NCBI GenBank assembly: GCA_900609035.2 | Contig: UXAT02000008.1 | Coordinates: forward strand, 1 to 64,000 | Length of the DNA stretch: 64,000 nt | DNA from: Candidatus Defluviicoccus seviourii | GTDB taxonomy: Bacteria > Pseudomonadota > Alphaproteobacteria > Rhodospirillales > Defluviicoccaceae | Direction of reading: 5' to 3' | Part shown: piece by piece, positions 30,688-40,122 of the stretch | Numbering within the stretch: position 1 is the first letter of the stretch | Layout: the number at the start of each line of letters is the position of its first letter | Translations under genes and position numbers: made by a program | Notes under the pieces: generated by a model | Database searches by the model: none | Told to the model about the DNA's origin: nothing | Seen by the model: the letters and a program-made list of their open reading frames with translations, nothing else

Positions 30688-31968
30688 GTGGCACCGTCGC
30701 ACGTTCACATCATCGGCGCCGGCCTCGCCGGCCTAGCGGCTGCGGTCGCGCTGCGCGGCACCGGCTTCAGCATCACGCTCTACGAGGCGGCCGGGCACGC
30801 CGGCGGCCGTTGCCGGTCGTTCGTTGACGACCGGCTCGGACGGTTGATCGATAACGGCAATCATCTCCTTCTCAGCGGCAATCAAGCGACGCATTCATTC
30901 CTCGCTGCGATCGGCGCCGAGAACGGACTCACCGGACCCGCCCAGGCCGCCTTCCCGTTCATCGATCTTGCGACGGCTGAACGCTGGACCGTGCAGCCCG
31001 GCCGCAGTCGCATTCCCTGGTGGTTGTTCGATGCCCGGCGGCGGGTGCCGGGGACACGGGCCGCCGATTACTTGAGCGCACTGCGCCTGGCCTTCGCCGG
31101 CCCCGATGCCACGGTTGCCGGCTGCCTTGGCCCGGACAGCGCCGCCTATCGCCGCTTCTGGCAACCGCTCGCGGTCTCGGCGCTGAACACCGCCGCCGAG
31201 GAGGGAGCGGCATCGCTCCTATGGGCCGTGGTGCGCGAGACGTTCGGCCGCGGCGAGGCTGCCTGCCGGCCGCGCATTGCTGCCGAAGGCTTGAGCGCCT
31301 GCTTCGTCGATCCGGCCGTGCGCGCGATCGCGGCCGCCGGCGGTTCGCTTCGCTTGCACGCACGCGTGGCAGCGCTGGAGCATGGCATCGATGGCCCGAC
31401 CGCCCTGCATCTGGCCGGCGGCGAGACGGTTGCGCTCGCGGCCGCCGACCGCGTGATCCTTGCCGTGCCACCGGCAAACGCCTCCGCACTCGTGCCCGAT
31501 CTGAAGGTGCCGAGCGGGAGCCGGGCGATCGTGAACGCGCACTTTCTCCTGCCGCCAGCGGCCAACGGCAGCGTGCGGCCGTTGCCCGAATTCATGGGCC
31601 TCGTCAATGGCATCGGCGAATGGCTGTTCGTGCGCGGCGACGTCGCCTCGGTGACGGTCAGCGCCGCCGACCGGCTAGCCGAGGAACCGGCCGAGGCGAT
31701 CGGGGCCGGCCTGTGGCCCGAGGTCGCCACCGCGCTCGGCATCACCGCGGTCGCGCTGCCACCGTACCGAATCGTCAAGGAGAAGCGGGCAACGTTCGCA
31801 CAGACGCCGGCGCAAATCCGGCACCGTCCGGCCACCCGCACCCGCTGGCGAAACCTTTTTCTCGCTGGCGACTGGACCGCCACCGGCCTGCCGGCGACAA
31901 TCGAGGGAAGTGTGCGTTCCGGCAACACGGCCGCGGCTGCCGTCATCCAAACCCGCCGCGACGCTTGA
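30688..31968 (+). CDS. hpnE: hydroxysqualene dehydroxylase HpnE
   Basis: HpnE is an FAD-dependent amine-oxidase-like enzyme that reduces hydroxysqualene to squalene. The 426-residue protein opens with the Rossmann motif IIGAGLAGLAAAVAL and continues to YEAAGHAGGRCRSF. The C-terminal FAD motif is FLAGDWTATGLPATIEGSVRSG. I chose GTG at 30688 because it sits directly before the dinucleotide fold and 2 bp after hpnD. All elements of a functional enzyme are present. Confidence 0.93.
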   Translation: MAPSHVHIIGAGLAGLAAAVALRGTGFSITLYEAAGHAGGRCRSFVDDRLGRLIDNGNHLLLSGNQATHSFLAAIGAENGLTGPAQAAFPFIDLATAERWTVQPGRSRIPWWLFDARRRVPGTRAADYLSALRLAFAGPDATVAGCLGPDSAAYRRFWQPLAVSALNTAAEEGAASLLWAVVRETFGRGEAACRPRIAAEGLSACFVDPAVRAIAAAGGSLRLHARVAALEHGIDGPTALHLAGGETVALAAADRVILAVPPANASALVPDLKVPSGSRAIVNAHFLLPPAANGSVRPLPEFMGLVNGIGEWLFVRGDVASVTVSAADRLAEEPAEAIGAGLWPEVATALGITAVALPPYRIVKEKRATFAQTPAQIRHRPATRTRWRNLFLAGDWTATGLPATIEGSVRSGNTAAAAVIQTRRDA

Positions 31969-32087
31969 CAGATCTTATGCAAACAAGCACTTAGAGCGAT
32001 CTTGCGCGCTGCACGCGATCGGTGCGGGGCGACGCACGCCGGGACGCGTGCGGGCTTGCGGGAACAAGAGCGAACGGGAGTGAGTGG

Positions 32088-34046
32088 ATGCGGTGGAGTG
32101 CTGCAGCCGTAGCACAGGTTGAGGTTGAAGCGGCGCGAACCGAAAGCGTGCTCGACCGGACGATTGATGACGGTCTCGCTTGGATGTTTGACCGCCAGGC
32201 GAGCGACGGCCACTGGGTGTTCGAGCTCGAAGCCGACGCCTCGATGCCGGCCGACTACATCATGCTCAGTCACTACCTCGGCGACATCGACGAGCCGCTA
32301 GAACGCAAGATCGCCACCTACCTGCGCCGCCGCCAGGGTGCGCATGGCGGCTGGTCGATGTACTACGGCGGCGAATTCGACTTGAGCTTGAGCGTACGCG
32401 CCTATTTCGCGCTCAAGATCATGGGCGACGACCCGGAAGCCCTGCACATGCGCCGCGCGCGCGAGGCCATCCTGGCTCAAGGTGGCGCCGCGAAGGTGAA
32501 CGTCTTCACCCGCTACGCGCTGGCGCTGTTCGAGCAAATCCCGTGGCGCGGCGTGCCGTGGATGCCGGCTGAAACGATGCTGCTGCCGAAGTGGGCGCCG
32601 TTCCACCTCGACAAGGTGTCTTATTGGTCGCGGACCGTGATGGTGCCGCTCCTGGTCGTATCGGCCTTCAAGCCACGCGCCCGCAACCTGCGCAAAGTCA
32701 ACATTCGCGAGCTGTTCACGACGCCGCCCGAACGGCATCGCGGCTACCAGACCAATCCGACCGGCTCCCGCATCGGCAACGGCCTTCTGGTGTTGGATGC
32801 CGTTGCCCGGCTCGCCGAACCGTTCGTGCCGCGGCCGCTGCAGAAGATTGCCATCGACAGGGCCATGCGGTTCATCGAGGAGCGGCTCAACGGCGATGAG
32901 GGGTTGGGCGGCATCTACCCGGCGATGATGTATGCACTGATCGCGATGGATGCGCTGGGGTATCCGCACGACCATCCGTCGCGGCTGATGACACGGACCG
33001 CGATCAATAAGCTCTTAGTCGTGCACGCGGACGAGGCCTATTGCCAGCCGTGCGTGTCGCCCGTCTGGGATACGGCGCTGATGCTGCACGCGTTCCTGGA
33101 AGCGGGCGTGCCCGGTGATGATGACGCGGTTGCAAGCGCCTGCGAATGGCTGTGCGCGCGCCAGATCCTCGACGTAGAGGGGGACTGGGCAGTGAACCGC
33201 GCCGGCGTGCGACCCGGCGGCTGGGCCTTCCAGTACCGCAACGACCACTACCCCGATGTCGACGACACCGCGGTTGTGGCGATGGCGCTCAACCGGGCCG
33301 ATCCCGATCGCTATCGGCATGCGGTCGACCGGGCGGCGGAATGGATCATCGGCATGCAGAGCGCCAATGGCGGCTGGGGCGCCTTCGATGCCGACAACCA
33401 GCACGAGTTTCTCAACAACATCCCGTTCGCCGACCACGGTGCGCTGCTCGACCCGCCTACGGCCGATGTCACGGCACGCTGCATCGGTCTCCTGGCGCAG
33501 CTCGGCTATCCGGCGACGCACCCGGCGATTGCCCGCGCGCTCACCTTCTTGCAGCGCGAGCAGGAGGCGGACGGCTCCTGGTTCGGCCGCTGGGGCACCA
33601 ATTACATCTACGGCACTTGGTCGGTGCTGGCGGCGCTGAACGCCGTCGGCGAGGACATGACTGCGCCTTACATCCAGCGTGCGGTCGCGTGGCTGAAGGC
33701 GCGCCAGCGCGACGACGGCGGCTGGGGCGAGGATTGTGCCACCTATTGGCCGAACCAGCGCGATGGGGCGAAGGCGAGCACACCCTCGCAGACCGCCTGG
33801 GCGCTGCTGGGATTGATGGCCGCGGGCGAGGTCGATTCGGACAGCGTCGAACGCGGCATCGGCCATCTGATGGCGGCCCCGCGCGAGGGCGGCAAGTGGG
33901 ACGAGACCTACTACAATGCCGTCGGTTTTCCCCGCGTGTTCTTTTTGAGCTACCACGGCTACAGCGCCTATTTCCCGCTGTGGGCGCTCGCCCGCTTCCG
34001 CGCGCTCAAGGGCGGCAACAGCCGGCGGCCGGCCTACGGCCTTTAG
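32088..34046 (+). CDS. shc: squalene-hopene cyclase
   Basis: The 652-residue enzyme cyclises squalene to hopene/hopanol at the membrane. The catalytic motif DVDDTA is at Asp390-Asp393. Multiple QW repeats are visible (for example QSANGGWGAFD, EADGSWFGRWG, DDGGWGED). The membrane-inserting substrate channel is expected in the FxxFxP-rich parts near the centre. I chose ATG at 32088, which has a GGGAG ribosome site; the frame extends 22 codons upstream without similarity. It follows hpnE after 119 bp. Confidence 0.96.
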   Translation: MRWSAAAVAQVEVEAARTESVLDRTIDDGLAWMFDRQASDGHWVFELEADASMPADYIMLSHYLGDIDEPLERKIATYLRRRQGAHGGWSMYYGGEFDLSLSVRAYFALKIMGDDPEALHMRRAREAILAQGGAAKVNVFTRYALALFEQIPWRGVPWMPAETMLLPKWAPFHLDKVSYWSRTVMVPLLVVSAFKPRARNLRKVNIRELFTTPPERHRGYQTNPTGSRIGNGLLVLDAVARLAEPFVPRPLQKIAIDRAMRFIEERLNGDEGLGGIYPAMMYALIAMDALGYPHDHPSRLMTRTAINKLLVVHADEAYCQPCVSPVWDTALMLHAFLEAGVPGDDDAVASACEWLCARQILDVEGDWAVNRAGVRPGGWAFQYRNDHYPDVDDTAVVAMALNRADPDRYRHAVDRAAEWIIGMQSANGGWGAFDADNQHEFLNNIPFADHGALLDPPTADVTARCIGLLAQLGYPATHPAIARALTFLQREQEADGSWFGRWGTNYIYGTWSVLAALNAVGEDMTAPYIQRAVAWLKARQRDDGGWGEDCATYWPNQRDGAKASTPSQTAWALLGLMAAGEVDSDSVERGIGHLMAAPREGGKWDETYYNAVGFPRVFFLSYHGYSAYFPLWALARFRALKGGNSRRPAYGL

Positions 34047-34064
34047 GTCATTAAGGCCCAGCCG

Positions 34065-34769
34065 GTGGCGATGATCGGTATCGTCACTGGGCTGGCGGCC
34101 GAGCGTGATTGCCTCGCCTGTTTCCCGCCGGCCGACCGCCCTGCCGTTCGCGTTGCCGGCGCCAGAGCGGATCGAGCCGCTGCGGCGGCACGCGAACTCA
34201 TCCGCACCGGCGCCCAGGGCCTGATCAGTTTCGGTATCGCAGGCGGCCTCGCACCTGACCTTGGCGCTGGCACGATTGTCCTCGCCGATCGCGTGATCGA
34301 CGCCCGCGGGCGCACACTTCGCGCCGATCAGGCTTGGCGGGAGCGGTTGACGGCGCGGCTGGCGCGCGGTCACCGCCTCGTTGCCGGCCCGATCGTTGGC
34401 AGCGACCACGCCATCGCCAGCCCGGACGAGAAGGCCGCGCTGGCGCGAAGCACGGGCGCGCTGGCGGTCGACATGGAAAGCCATGCGGTGGCGGAAACGG
34501 CGGCCCGCCTGGGTGTGCCGTTCCTGGTCATCCGAGCGATTGCCGATGCCGCCCTGCGCACCGTGCCGGCCTGGCTTGCTGGCGTGATCGACGCCGAGGG
34601 ACGGCCGCGGTTCAGCGTGGTTGCCGCCGGCCTCCTCGCCCACCCGTCCGACCTCGTAGCGTTGATCGCGCTTGGCCGCGCTTCTAACCGCGCGCTTGCA
34701 GCGCTACGCCGGCTCGCGCTCGACGCGGGACCGTCGTTCGGGTTCGCCCCCGACAGCCCCGGCCGCTAG
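34065..34769 (+). CDS. hpnG: hopanoid-associated phosphorylase/nucleosidase HpnG
   Basis: HpnG removes adenine from adenosylhopane to give ribosylhopane or its phosphate. The 234-residue protein has the purine-nucleoside phosphorylase fold: IGIVTGLAAERDCL, LISFGIAGGLAPDLGAGTIV and the substrate loop VDMESHAVAETAARLGVPFLVIRAIADA. The start is GTG at 34065 or ATG at 34071. The last 66 bp overlap tail-to-tail with the 3' end of hpnH on the opposite strand. Confidence 0.9.
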   Translation: MAMIGIVTGLAAERDCLACFPPADRPAVRVAGARADRAAAAARELIRTGAQGLISFGIAGGLAPDLGAGTIVLADRVIDARGRTLRADQAWRERLTARLARGHRLVAGPIVGSDHAIASPDEKAALARSTGALAVDMESHAVAETAARLGVPFLVIRAIADAALRTVPAWLAGVIDAEGRPRFSVVAAGLLAHPSDLVALIALGRASNRALAALRRLALDAGPSFGFAPDSPGR

Positions 34770-35858
34770 ATTGCGGACCAGCTTATCGAACACGAACTCG
34801 GCCGAACGCTGATTGTCGAGCGGGATTTCGGGCGCCAGCGGCCCTGCCGTTCGCGGCCCGTGCAGGAACACGCGCAGCGCCCGCCATGGCCTGGCCACGG
34901 TATCGTTGACCGCGGTCGCCTCGTAACCGCAGTGGACCATGCAGTCGGCACACTTCTCGTAGTTGCCGGTGCCGTAGCGGTCCCAATCGGTCTCCGCCAT
35001 CAGGGCGGCGAAGGTCGGCGCATACCCCTCGCCGAGGAGATAGCAGGGCCGCTGCCAGCCGAAGATGTTGCGGGTCGGGTTGCCCCAGGGCGTGCAGCGG
35101 TACTGCTGGTTGCCGCACAGGAAGTCCATGAACAGGGACGACTGGCTGAACCGCCAGCGCTTGCGTCCCTGCCGTTGGAACAGGCTGCGGAACAGCTCCT
35201 TGGTCCGGGAGCGGTTGAGAAAATGGGTCTGGTTGGGCGCGCGCTCGTAGGCGTAGCCGGGCGAGACGGTGATCCCTTCGATGTCGAGATCGTTCATGCA
35301 GAAATCGAAGAAAGCCGCGACCCGATCCGGCTGCATGTCGTTGAAGAGCGTGCAGTTGATGTTGACGCGGAAGCCTTGCGTGCGCGCGGCGCGGATCGCG
35401 GCGACGGCACGAAGGAAGGTGCCGGGCTGATTGACCGCGCGATCGTGCTCCTGTTCGAGGCCATCGAGGTGAACCGAGAAGGTCAGGTACTTCGACGGCT
35501 TGAACAGGGACAGCTTCTTCTCAAGCAGAAGCGCATTGGTGCACAGGTAGACGAACTTCTTGCGCGCCGTGATGCCGGCAACGATGGCGGCGATGTCCTT
35601 GTGCAGGAGCGGCTCGCCGCCGGGGATCGAAACCACCGGCGCACCACACTCATCGACGGCCTCAAGGCACTCCGCGACGCTCATCCGCTTGTTCAGGATC
35701 GCGTCTTCGTAGTCGATCTTGCCGCAGCCCGCGCAGGCGAGATTGCAGCGGAACAAGGGCTCCAGCATCAGCACCAGCGGGTACTTGTCGACACCACGCA
35801 AGCGCTTGCCGACAATGTAGGCGCCGACCCGGAGCTGCTGGATCAGGGGGATGCCCAT
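34704..35858 (-). CDS. hpnH: adenosyl-hopene transferase HpnH (radical SAM)
   Basis: HpnH is a radical-SAM enzyme that adds the 5'-deoxyadenosyl radical to diploptene, the first step of extended-hopanoid side chains. The 384-residue protein has the iron-sulfur motif CxxxCxxC at Cys38, Cys42 and Cys45 (FRCNLACAGCGK), the GGEP motif (VVSIPGGEPLLHKD) and a Cys-rich C-terminal part (KCADCMVHCGYE) resembling the B12-less SPASM-like tail of the family. It faces hpnG and lies 22 bp downstream of ispH (chosen ATG at 36848 to stop at 35871), forming an ispH-hpnH operon. Confidence 0.94.
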   Translation of the reverse strand: MGIPLIQQLRVGAYIVGKRLRGVDKYPLVLMLEPLFRCNLACAGCGKIDYEDAILNKRMSVAECLEAVDECGAPVVSIPGGEPLLHKDIAAIVAGITARKKFVYLCTNALLLEKKLSLFKPSKYLTFSVHLDGLEQEHDRAVNQPGTFLRAVAAIRAARTQGFRVNINCTLFNDMQPDRVAAFFDFCMNDLDIEGITVSPGYAYERAPNQTHFLNRSRTKELFRSLFQRQGRKRWRFSQSSLFMDFLCGNQQYRCTPWGNPTRNIFGWQRPCYLLGEGYAPTFAALMAETDWDRYGTGNYEKCADCMVHCGYEATAVNDTVARPWRALRVFLHGPRTAGPLAPEIPLDNQRSAEFVFDKLVRNLAAGAVGGEPERRSRVEREPA

Positions 35859-35870
35859 GCTGCCCGCCGC

Positions 35871-36848
35871 TTACGAGAGCGAGGACGCCGGGGCCGGAGC
35901 GGTGAGTTGGCGCGGCAGCTTGAACTGCATGCTTTCCTCGACGCCGTGGAGTTCCTCCAGCTCGACCGTGCCGAACTCGGCCAGCCGCGCCATCAGTTCC
36001 TGCACGAGCTCTTCAGGCGCCGACGCACCGGCGGTGACGCCGACGGTCTTGACGCCCTCAAGCCAAGCCGGATCGAGCGCGCTCGCATCATCGATCAAGT
36101 GGCTGGGAACGCCCCACTCGGCGCCGATCTCGCGCAGGCGGTTGGAGTTGGAGCTGTTGCGAGCGCCGACGACGAGCAGGATATCGACCTGGCCGGCCAG
36201 GTCGCGTACGGCCTGCTGCCGGTTCTGGGTCGCGTAACAGATATCCTTGACGTCGGGGCCGACGATGCGTGGAAAGCGGGCACGCAGCGCATCGATGATA
36301 TCGCGCGTGTCGTCGACGCTCAGCGTCGTTTGCGTCACGTAGGCGACCGGCGCATCGTCAGCGATCGCAACCTTGGCGACGTCGGCCGGGCTGGAGACGA
36401 GGTGAACGCCACCCGGCACCCGGCCGGTGGTGCCGACCACCTCGGGGTGGCCGGCATGGCCGATCAGGATGACCTCGCGCCCCTTGCGGACGTGATTGCG
36501 CCCTTCCTTGTGCACCTTGGTGACGAGCGGGCAGGTCGCGTCGATGACCGGCAGGCCGCGCCGCTTGGCCTCGTCCTCGACGCCGGTGGCGACACCGTGG
36601 GCGCTGAAGATGGTCACGCCGCCGGCCGGTACTTCGTCAAGCTCCTCGACGAACACCGCCCCTTTCGCCTTCAGGGTATCAACGACCCGCTTGTTGTGCA
36701 CGATCTCGTGGCGGACGTAGACCGGCGGGCCATAGAGGTCCAGGGCGCGCTCGACGATCTCGATGGCGCGCTCGACACCGGCACAGAAGCCGCGGGGCTT
36801 GGCAAGAAGGACGCGAAAACGGGGAAGCGACGCGGGAGCAATGTCCAT
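35871..36848 (-). CDS. ispH: 4-hydroxy-3-methylbut-2-enyl diphosphate reductase
   Basis: IspH is the last enzyme of the MEP pathway and makes IPP and DMAPP with an iron-sulfur cluster. The three cluster cysteines appear as Cys22 ([13 protein letters not shown]), in [13 protein letters not shown], and in [10 protein letters not shown]. The catalytic EEL/His and SAHGV elements are present. I chose ATG at 36848 (325 residues), which places the first Cys at the usual distance; the frame is open for 45 more codons upstream. Its position before hpnH couples precursor supply to hopanoid synthesis. Confidence 0.95.
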   Translation of the reverse strand: MDIAPASLPRFRVLLAKPRGFCAGVERAIEIVERALDLYGPPVYVRHEIVHNKRVVDTLKAKGAVFVEELDEVPAGGVTIFSAHGVATGVEDEAKRRGLPVIDATCPLVTKVHKEGRNHVRKGREVILIGHAGHPEVVGTTGRVPGGVHLVSSPADVAKVAIADDAPVAYVTQTTLSVDDTRDIIDALRARFPRIVGPDVKDICYATQNRQQAVRDLAGQVDILLVVGARNSSNSNRLREIGAEWGVPSHLIDDASALDPAWLEGVKTVGVTAGASAPEELVQELMARLAEFGTVELEELHGVEESMQFKLPRQLTAPAPASSLS

Positions 36849-37280
36849 GTTCAGGCTTTCGTCCGCAGTTGGCGCAGCCCGCTCAAAATACGCAGGCATG
36901 CCGGCAAGGAAAAGGTAAGAAAAACACGGAAAATAAATGGGGTCGCGAGTGTGCTCTCGCAAACCCCTTGACCACCCTGGCACGCGATACAGTTTGGGCA
37001 GTTTGGGTACCGCCTCCAGCGCCGCGGCGAGGGTTCATTCCCATCTTTAGCTTCGAAGCACGATCCGTCCTGCGCTACAATGCCTTGCCACGGACGCTGG
37101 TGGTTCGATGCCGACGGATGAATCCCAACCATTGGCTGAATCGTATCACCAGATCAATGGGTTAGTGGATCGACCGATCCGACGTTTGGGATGCAAGCGT
37201 CAGATCCGATCCACGAGCGACGGAGCCGGCCGCCGCCCTCAACCATGAGCGGTCGGGAACAAGAGGACGGCAGGGGACCA
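36849..37280. other. divergent intergenic region between ispH and the ROK gene
   Basis: 432 bp with no supported gene. It holds a tandem 9-mer CAGTTTGGG at 36990-37007, a -10-like TACAAT at 37076-37081 without a good -35, and an inverted repeat CCATTG (37129-37134)/CAATGG (37155-37160) that would lie in the leader of the ROK gene. Promoters for both genes should be here, but I cannot place them firmly. Confidence 0.5.
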
Positions 37281-38300
37281 ATGGCGAAACCGGGAGACGG
37301 CAGAACCTGGGTCGGCTTCGATCTCGGCGGAACCAAGATGCTCTCGGTGCTGTTCGACGACGCGATGCACCCGATCGCCCGCGAACGCAAGCGCACGCGC
37401 GGCCACGAGGGAGCTGAGTCCGGCCTCCGCCGCATCATTGAGCAGATTGAAAAACTCCTGGCGGAGGCAGGCGTCGGCAGGGAACGGCTGGCAGGAATCG
37501 GCGTCGGCTGCCCGGGGCCGCTTGATCTTGACCGCGGCGTGATCCTGGAGATGCCGAACCTCGGCTGGAAGAATGTCCGTCTCGGCAAGGTTCTCACGGA
37601 CGCCTTCGGTTGCCCGGTGACGCTGATCAACGATGTCGATGCCGGCGTTTACGCAGAGTATCGCTTCGGCGCCGGCCAGGGGGGCCGTTGCGTCGTCGGT
37701 GTGTTCGCGGGCACGGGCATCGGCGGCGGCGCCGTCTATCGTGGCGAGATCTTGCGCGGCGCCCGCGGCAGCTGTTTCGAGATCGGCCACATCCCGGTCG
37801 CAACAGGCGGGGCTTTATGCGGCTGCGGCCGGCGCGGCTGCCTGGAGGCGACCGCCGGCCGGCTCGCGATTTCCGCTCAAGCCGCGATCGCCGCCTACCG
37901 CGGCGAGGCGCCCAACCTGATGAAACTGGCCGGCACCAATCTCGCCGAGATCCGCAGCCAGGTGCTGGCGCAGGCGATCGCCCAGGGCGACCAGGTGATC
38001 GAGCGGATCGTCCGCCAGGCGGCCGGGACCATCGGCTGGGCAATGGCGGGTGTCGTCAATCTCCTGGCACCCGATATCATCGTCCTCGGCGGCGGCCTGG
38101 TCGAGGACATGCCGGCCCTGTTCAAGGGCGAGGTCGAGCAGGCGCTGAAAGCCCAGGTGATGCCGGCGCTCAGCAGCACCTTCAGCGTCGCGACCGCAAA
38201 ACTGACCGGGGATGCGACCAGCGTCGGCGCCGCCGCCTGGGCGCGGGCCGAACACCCGCCGCTTGAGGCCGTGACGCGCCGCGCCGCTAAAGGCGGGTAG
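37281..38300 (+). CDS. ROK-family sugar kinase
   Basis: A 339-residue sugar kinase of the ROK family. The N-terminal phosphate loop is [12 protein letters not shown]. The second ATP loop [17 protein letters not shown] follows, then the ROK zinc-binding and signature region [23 protein letters not shown]. No helix-turn-helix domain is present, so it is an enzyme rather than a regulator. Glucose is the likeliest substrate by family statistics, but N-acetyl sugars are possible. I chose ATG at 37281 for its AGGGGA ribosome site; ATG at 37245 is the alternative. The 3' end overlaps hisI (opposite strand) by 14 bp. Confidence 0.88.
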   Translation: MAKPGDGRTWVGFDLGGTKMLSVLFDDAMHPIARERKRTRGHEGAESGLRRIIEQIEKLLAEAGVGRERLAGIGVGCPGPLDLDRGVILEMPNLGWKNVRLGKVLTDAFGCPVTLINDVDAGVYAEYRFGAGQGGRCVVGVFAGTGIGGGAVYRGEILRGARGSCFEIGHIPVATGGALCGCGRRGCLEATAGRLAISAQAAIAAYRGEAPNLMKLAGTNLAEIRSQVLAQAIAQGDQVIERIVRQAAGTIGWAMAGVVNLLAPDIIVLGGGLVEDMPALFKGEVEQALKAQVMPALSSTFSVATAKLTGDATSVGAAAWARAEHPPLEAVTRRAAKGG

Positions 38301-38799
38301 GGTTCGGCGCGTCCCCGTAGACTTGCGCGGGATCGAACGTCTTTTCCGTTTCGACGAACTTAAGCTGCCGACCGCTGGCGGGCGCCGCCGCCTCGTCCCC
38401 GACCGGGACGACACGGTAGAAGCAGGAGCGGTAGCCGACGTGGCAGCTGGCACCGCCGGTGACCCGCACCCGCAGCCAGAGCGCGTCCTGGTCGTCGTCG
38501 ATACGCATCTCGACGACTTTTTGCACGAAGCCCGATGTCGCCCCCTTGTGCCACAGGCAGGCGCGGCTGCGGCTCCAGTAATGGGCTTCGCCGCTGGCGA
38601 TGGTTGCCTTGAGCGCCTCGGCGTTCATGTAGCCGAGCATCAGGACCTCGCCACTCTCGGCGTCACTCGTAACGACCGGAATCAGCCCGTCGGCGTCGAA
38701 CTTGGGCGCCAGCACGGTTCCTTCCTCGACTTCAGTGACGCTCACACGAGGGGCGAATTCTGTCGGCGCTTGCGCGGCACCGCTCGCGGCATCGATCAT
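38287..38799 (-). CDS. hisI: phosphoribosyl-AMP cyclohydrolase
   Basis: HisI opens the adenine ring of phosphoribosyl-AMP in histidine synthesis. The 170-residue protein contains [12 protein letters not shown], the [20 protein letters not shown] block and the zinc/magnesium site region including [15 protein letters not shown]. It is the single-function form without the HisE domain. I chose ATG at 38799; the frame runs 50 codons further upstream without similarity. It is isolated from other his genes. Confidence 0.94.
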   Translation of the reverse strand: MIDAASGAAQAPTEFAPRVSVTEVEEGTVLAPKFDADGLIPVVTSDAESGEVLMLGYMNAEALKATIASGEAHYWSRSRACLWHKGATSGFVQKVVEMRIDDDQDALWLRVRVTGGASCHVGYRSCFYRVVPVGDEAAAPASGRQLKFVETEKTFDPAQVYGDAPNPTRL

Positions 38800-38936
38800 C
38801 GCAGCAGGTTCCTCTTGCCGATGGAGGCGTTTTCCCTTATCCCACGGCCGCTGGCTTGCGGCAAGCTGCTGCCGGAGCGGATGTGCTCTGCCATCGTCTG
38901 GCGCGGTCGCGGAACACGTTATGGAAAGGGCTGACG

Positions 38937-39116
38937 ATGGCAGTTCCAAAGAGAAAAACCTCGCGTATGAAGCGCGGGCAGCGGCGCTCCCACCACGCGC
39001 TCAAGGCCCCGACCTACACCGAGGATAAGGATTCGGGCGAACTGCGCCGCCCGCACCACATCGACCTCGTGAGCGGCATGTACCGCGGGCGCCAGATTCT
39101 CGAGCCGAAGGGCTAA
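38937..39116 (+). CDS. rpmF: ribosomal protein bL32
   Basis: The 59-residue bL32 of the large subunit starts [19 protein letters not shown] and has the typical basic N-terminal tail. It lacks the paired cysteines of zinc-binding bL32, so it is the zinc-independent form. The ATG at 38937 is the family start. In many alphaproteobacteria plsX and fabH follow rpmF, but here the next gene is on the other strand. Confidence 0.95.
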   Translation: MAVPKRKTSRMKRGQRRSHHALKAPTYTEDKDSGELRRPHHIDLVSGMYRGRQILEPKG

Positions 39117-39145
39117 CAGGGTTCAGCGCCGGAAATCTGCGCGCC

Positions 39146-39168
39146 GGCACCCCGCCCTCAGGGCGTGC
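39146..39168. terminator. hairpin between rpmF and the MlaC-like gene
   Basis: GGCA...CGCCC-TCA-GGGCG-TGCC folds into a stem with a 3-nt bulge in the left arm. It has no U tract and overlaps the 3' end of the convergent gene. It may serve as a shared transcript end. Confidence 0.3.
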
Positions 39169-39772
39169 CGCGCAGAAGTGCGTCAGATCGTTCGTTCAGG
39201 ACCTGAGTCAGGTGTGGCGCCCCCCCCGCCTGAAGGATGCTGGCGTAATCGGAGCGGCGCACAGCCAGTTCGCTGATCGCATTCTCCAGCAGCACGTCGA
39301 CCACGCGGGCGTCGTCATTGTCCCGCTTGCGCATGACGTAGGTGATCGGGATCGGCTGCGCGTCGCGCGGCTGAATGGTGGTGTCGACGAGGACCGTCTC
39401 GCGCGGGCCGGGGCGCTCCCCTTGAATCGCGAACTGCTCGCCGTTGTAACCGACGAAGCGTGAGGCGTAGGTGGCGACACTGTAACGGATGAACGCCGCC
39501 AGGAGCTGGGCGCGCTCAGCCTCGCCCGCGCTTGCCCAATGCGATCCAGCGGCAATCGCGATCATCCGCTCGAAGTCGTAGGTCTCGCGCAGCCGCGGCT
39601 CCAGCGTGTCGTAGCGGCCCTGAACCCCGAGCTGGTCGGCGTTCTGCATCACCTGCAAGAGGACGGCATGCAACGCTTCGATGACGGCGACAGGCCCCGT
39701 ATCGCTGCGGGCGGCCGGTGCCGGCGCGTGGCAGGCGATGATGAGGAGGACGAGTTGAAGGACACGCTTCAT
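39158..39772 (-). CDS. MlaC/Ttg2-like periplasmic protein
   Basis: A 204-residue exported protein of the MlaC family and the second member in this window. I chose ATG at 39772, which begins with a signal peptide (VLQLVLLIIACHAPAPAARS). The body has the family pattern of helices (RYDTLEPRLRETYDFERMIAIAAGSHW) followed by beta strands (YVMRKRDNDDARVVDVLLENAISELAVRRSDY). It is not next to mlaFEDB genes and stands alone. It is only distantly similar to the HpnM-like copy near 28.5 kb, so the two are probably different functional branches. Phospholipid or hopanoid transport is inferred. Confidence 0.82.
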   Translation of the reverse strand: MKRVLQLVLLIIACHAPAPAARSDTGPVAVIEALHAVLLQVMQNADQLGVQGRYDTLEPRLRETYDFERMIAIAAGSHWASAGEAERAQLLAAFIRYSVATYASRFVGYNGEQFAIQGERPGPRETVLVDTTIQPRDAQPIPITYVMRKRDNDDARVVDVLLENAISELAVRRSDYASILQAGGAPHLTQVLNERSDALLRGTP

Positions 39773-39929
39773 GGCGGGGATTGAAGCCAGTGAGATTGAA
39801 ACAAGCTGCAACACTATCGGGCGGGATCAATGACCGCAACCCGCATTGCGCGGCCCGAGAGGGTCGCTTGGCGACGGCCGGGTCCAGCCTCCGTTGGGGC
39901 AAAATGGGAACACCTCGTTACAAAGGCGT

Positions 39930-39957
39930 TTGACTCGCAGCCGCAGACGGCTATATT
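39930..39957 (+). promoter_or_regulatory. strong sigma70-type promoter upstream of rpoH
   Basis: TTGACT (39930-39935) and TATATT (39952-39957), each five of six consensus matches, are separated by 16 bp. The predicted start near 39964 gives rpoH a leader of about 260 nt. Confidence 0.65.
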
Positions 39958-40065
39958 GGGTGCGGGAGAAAGGGTGCGCGGGGCCAAAAAGCGGACCGCG
40001 TCCCGCAGCCGACCGATGGCGGTGGCTGGCGTGGCAGATTGCTCATGTTAAGGAGAATCGGGCCA

Positions 40066-40122
40066 ATGGCGATCATCCAATGCTGCGTCGTTCGCAACTT
40101 CGAACGCGTGTCGCCGCATTAG
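40066..40122 (+). CDS. possible leader peptide in the rpoH 5' region
   Basis: An 18-codon frame with ATG at 40066 preceded by AAGGAG at ideal spacing, reading MAIIQCCVVRNFERVSPH. Its second half contains a hairpin (CGTTCG 40089-40094 / CGAACG 40101-40106). It lies between the strong promoter at 39930 and rpoH. A short translated upstream frame could couple ribosome passage to rpoH expression. No similarity to a known leader is recognised, and it may be fortuitous. Confidence 0.35.
   Translation: MAIIQCCVVRNFERVSPH

Noticed and set aside
34860..36971. A 700-codon plus-strand frame opposite hpnH and ispH
   Set aside because: hpnH and ispH have all catalytic motifs on the minus strand; the plus frame is an antisense artefact of codon bias.
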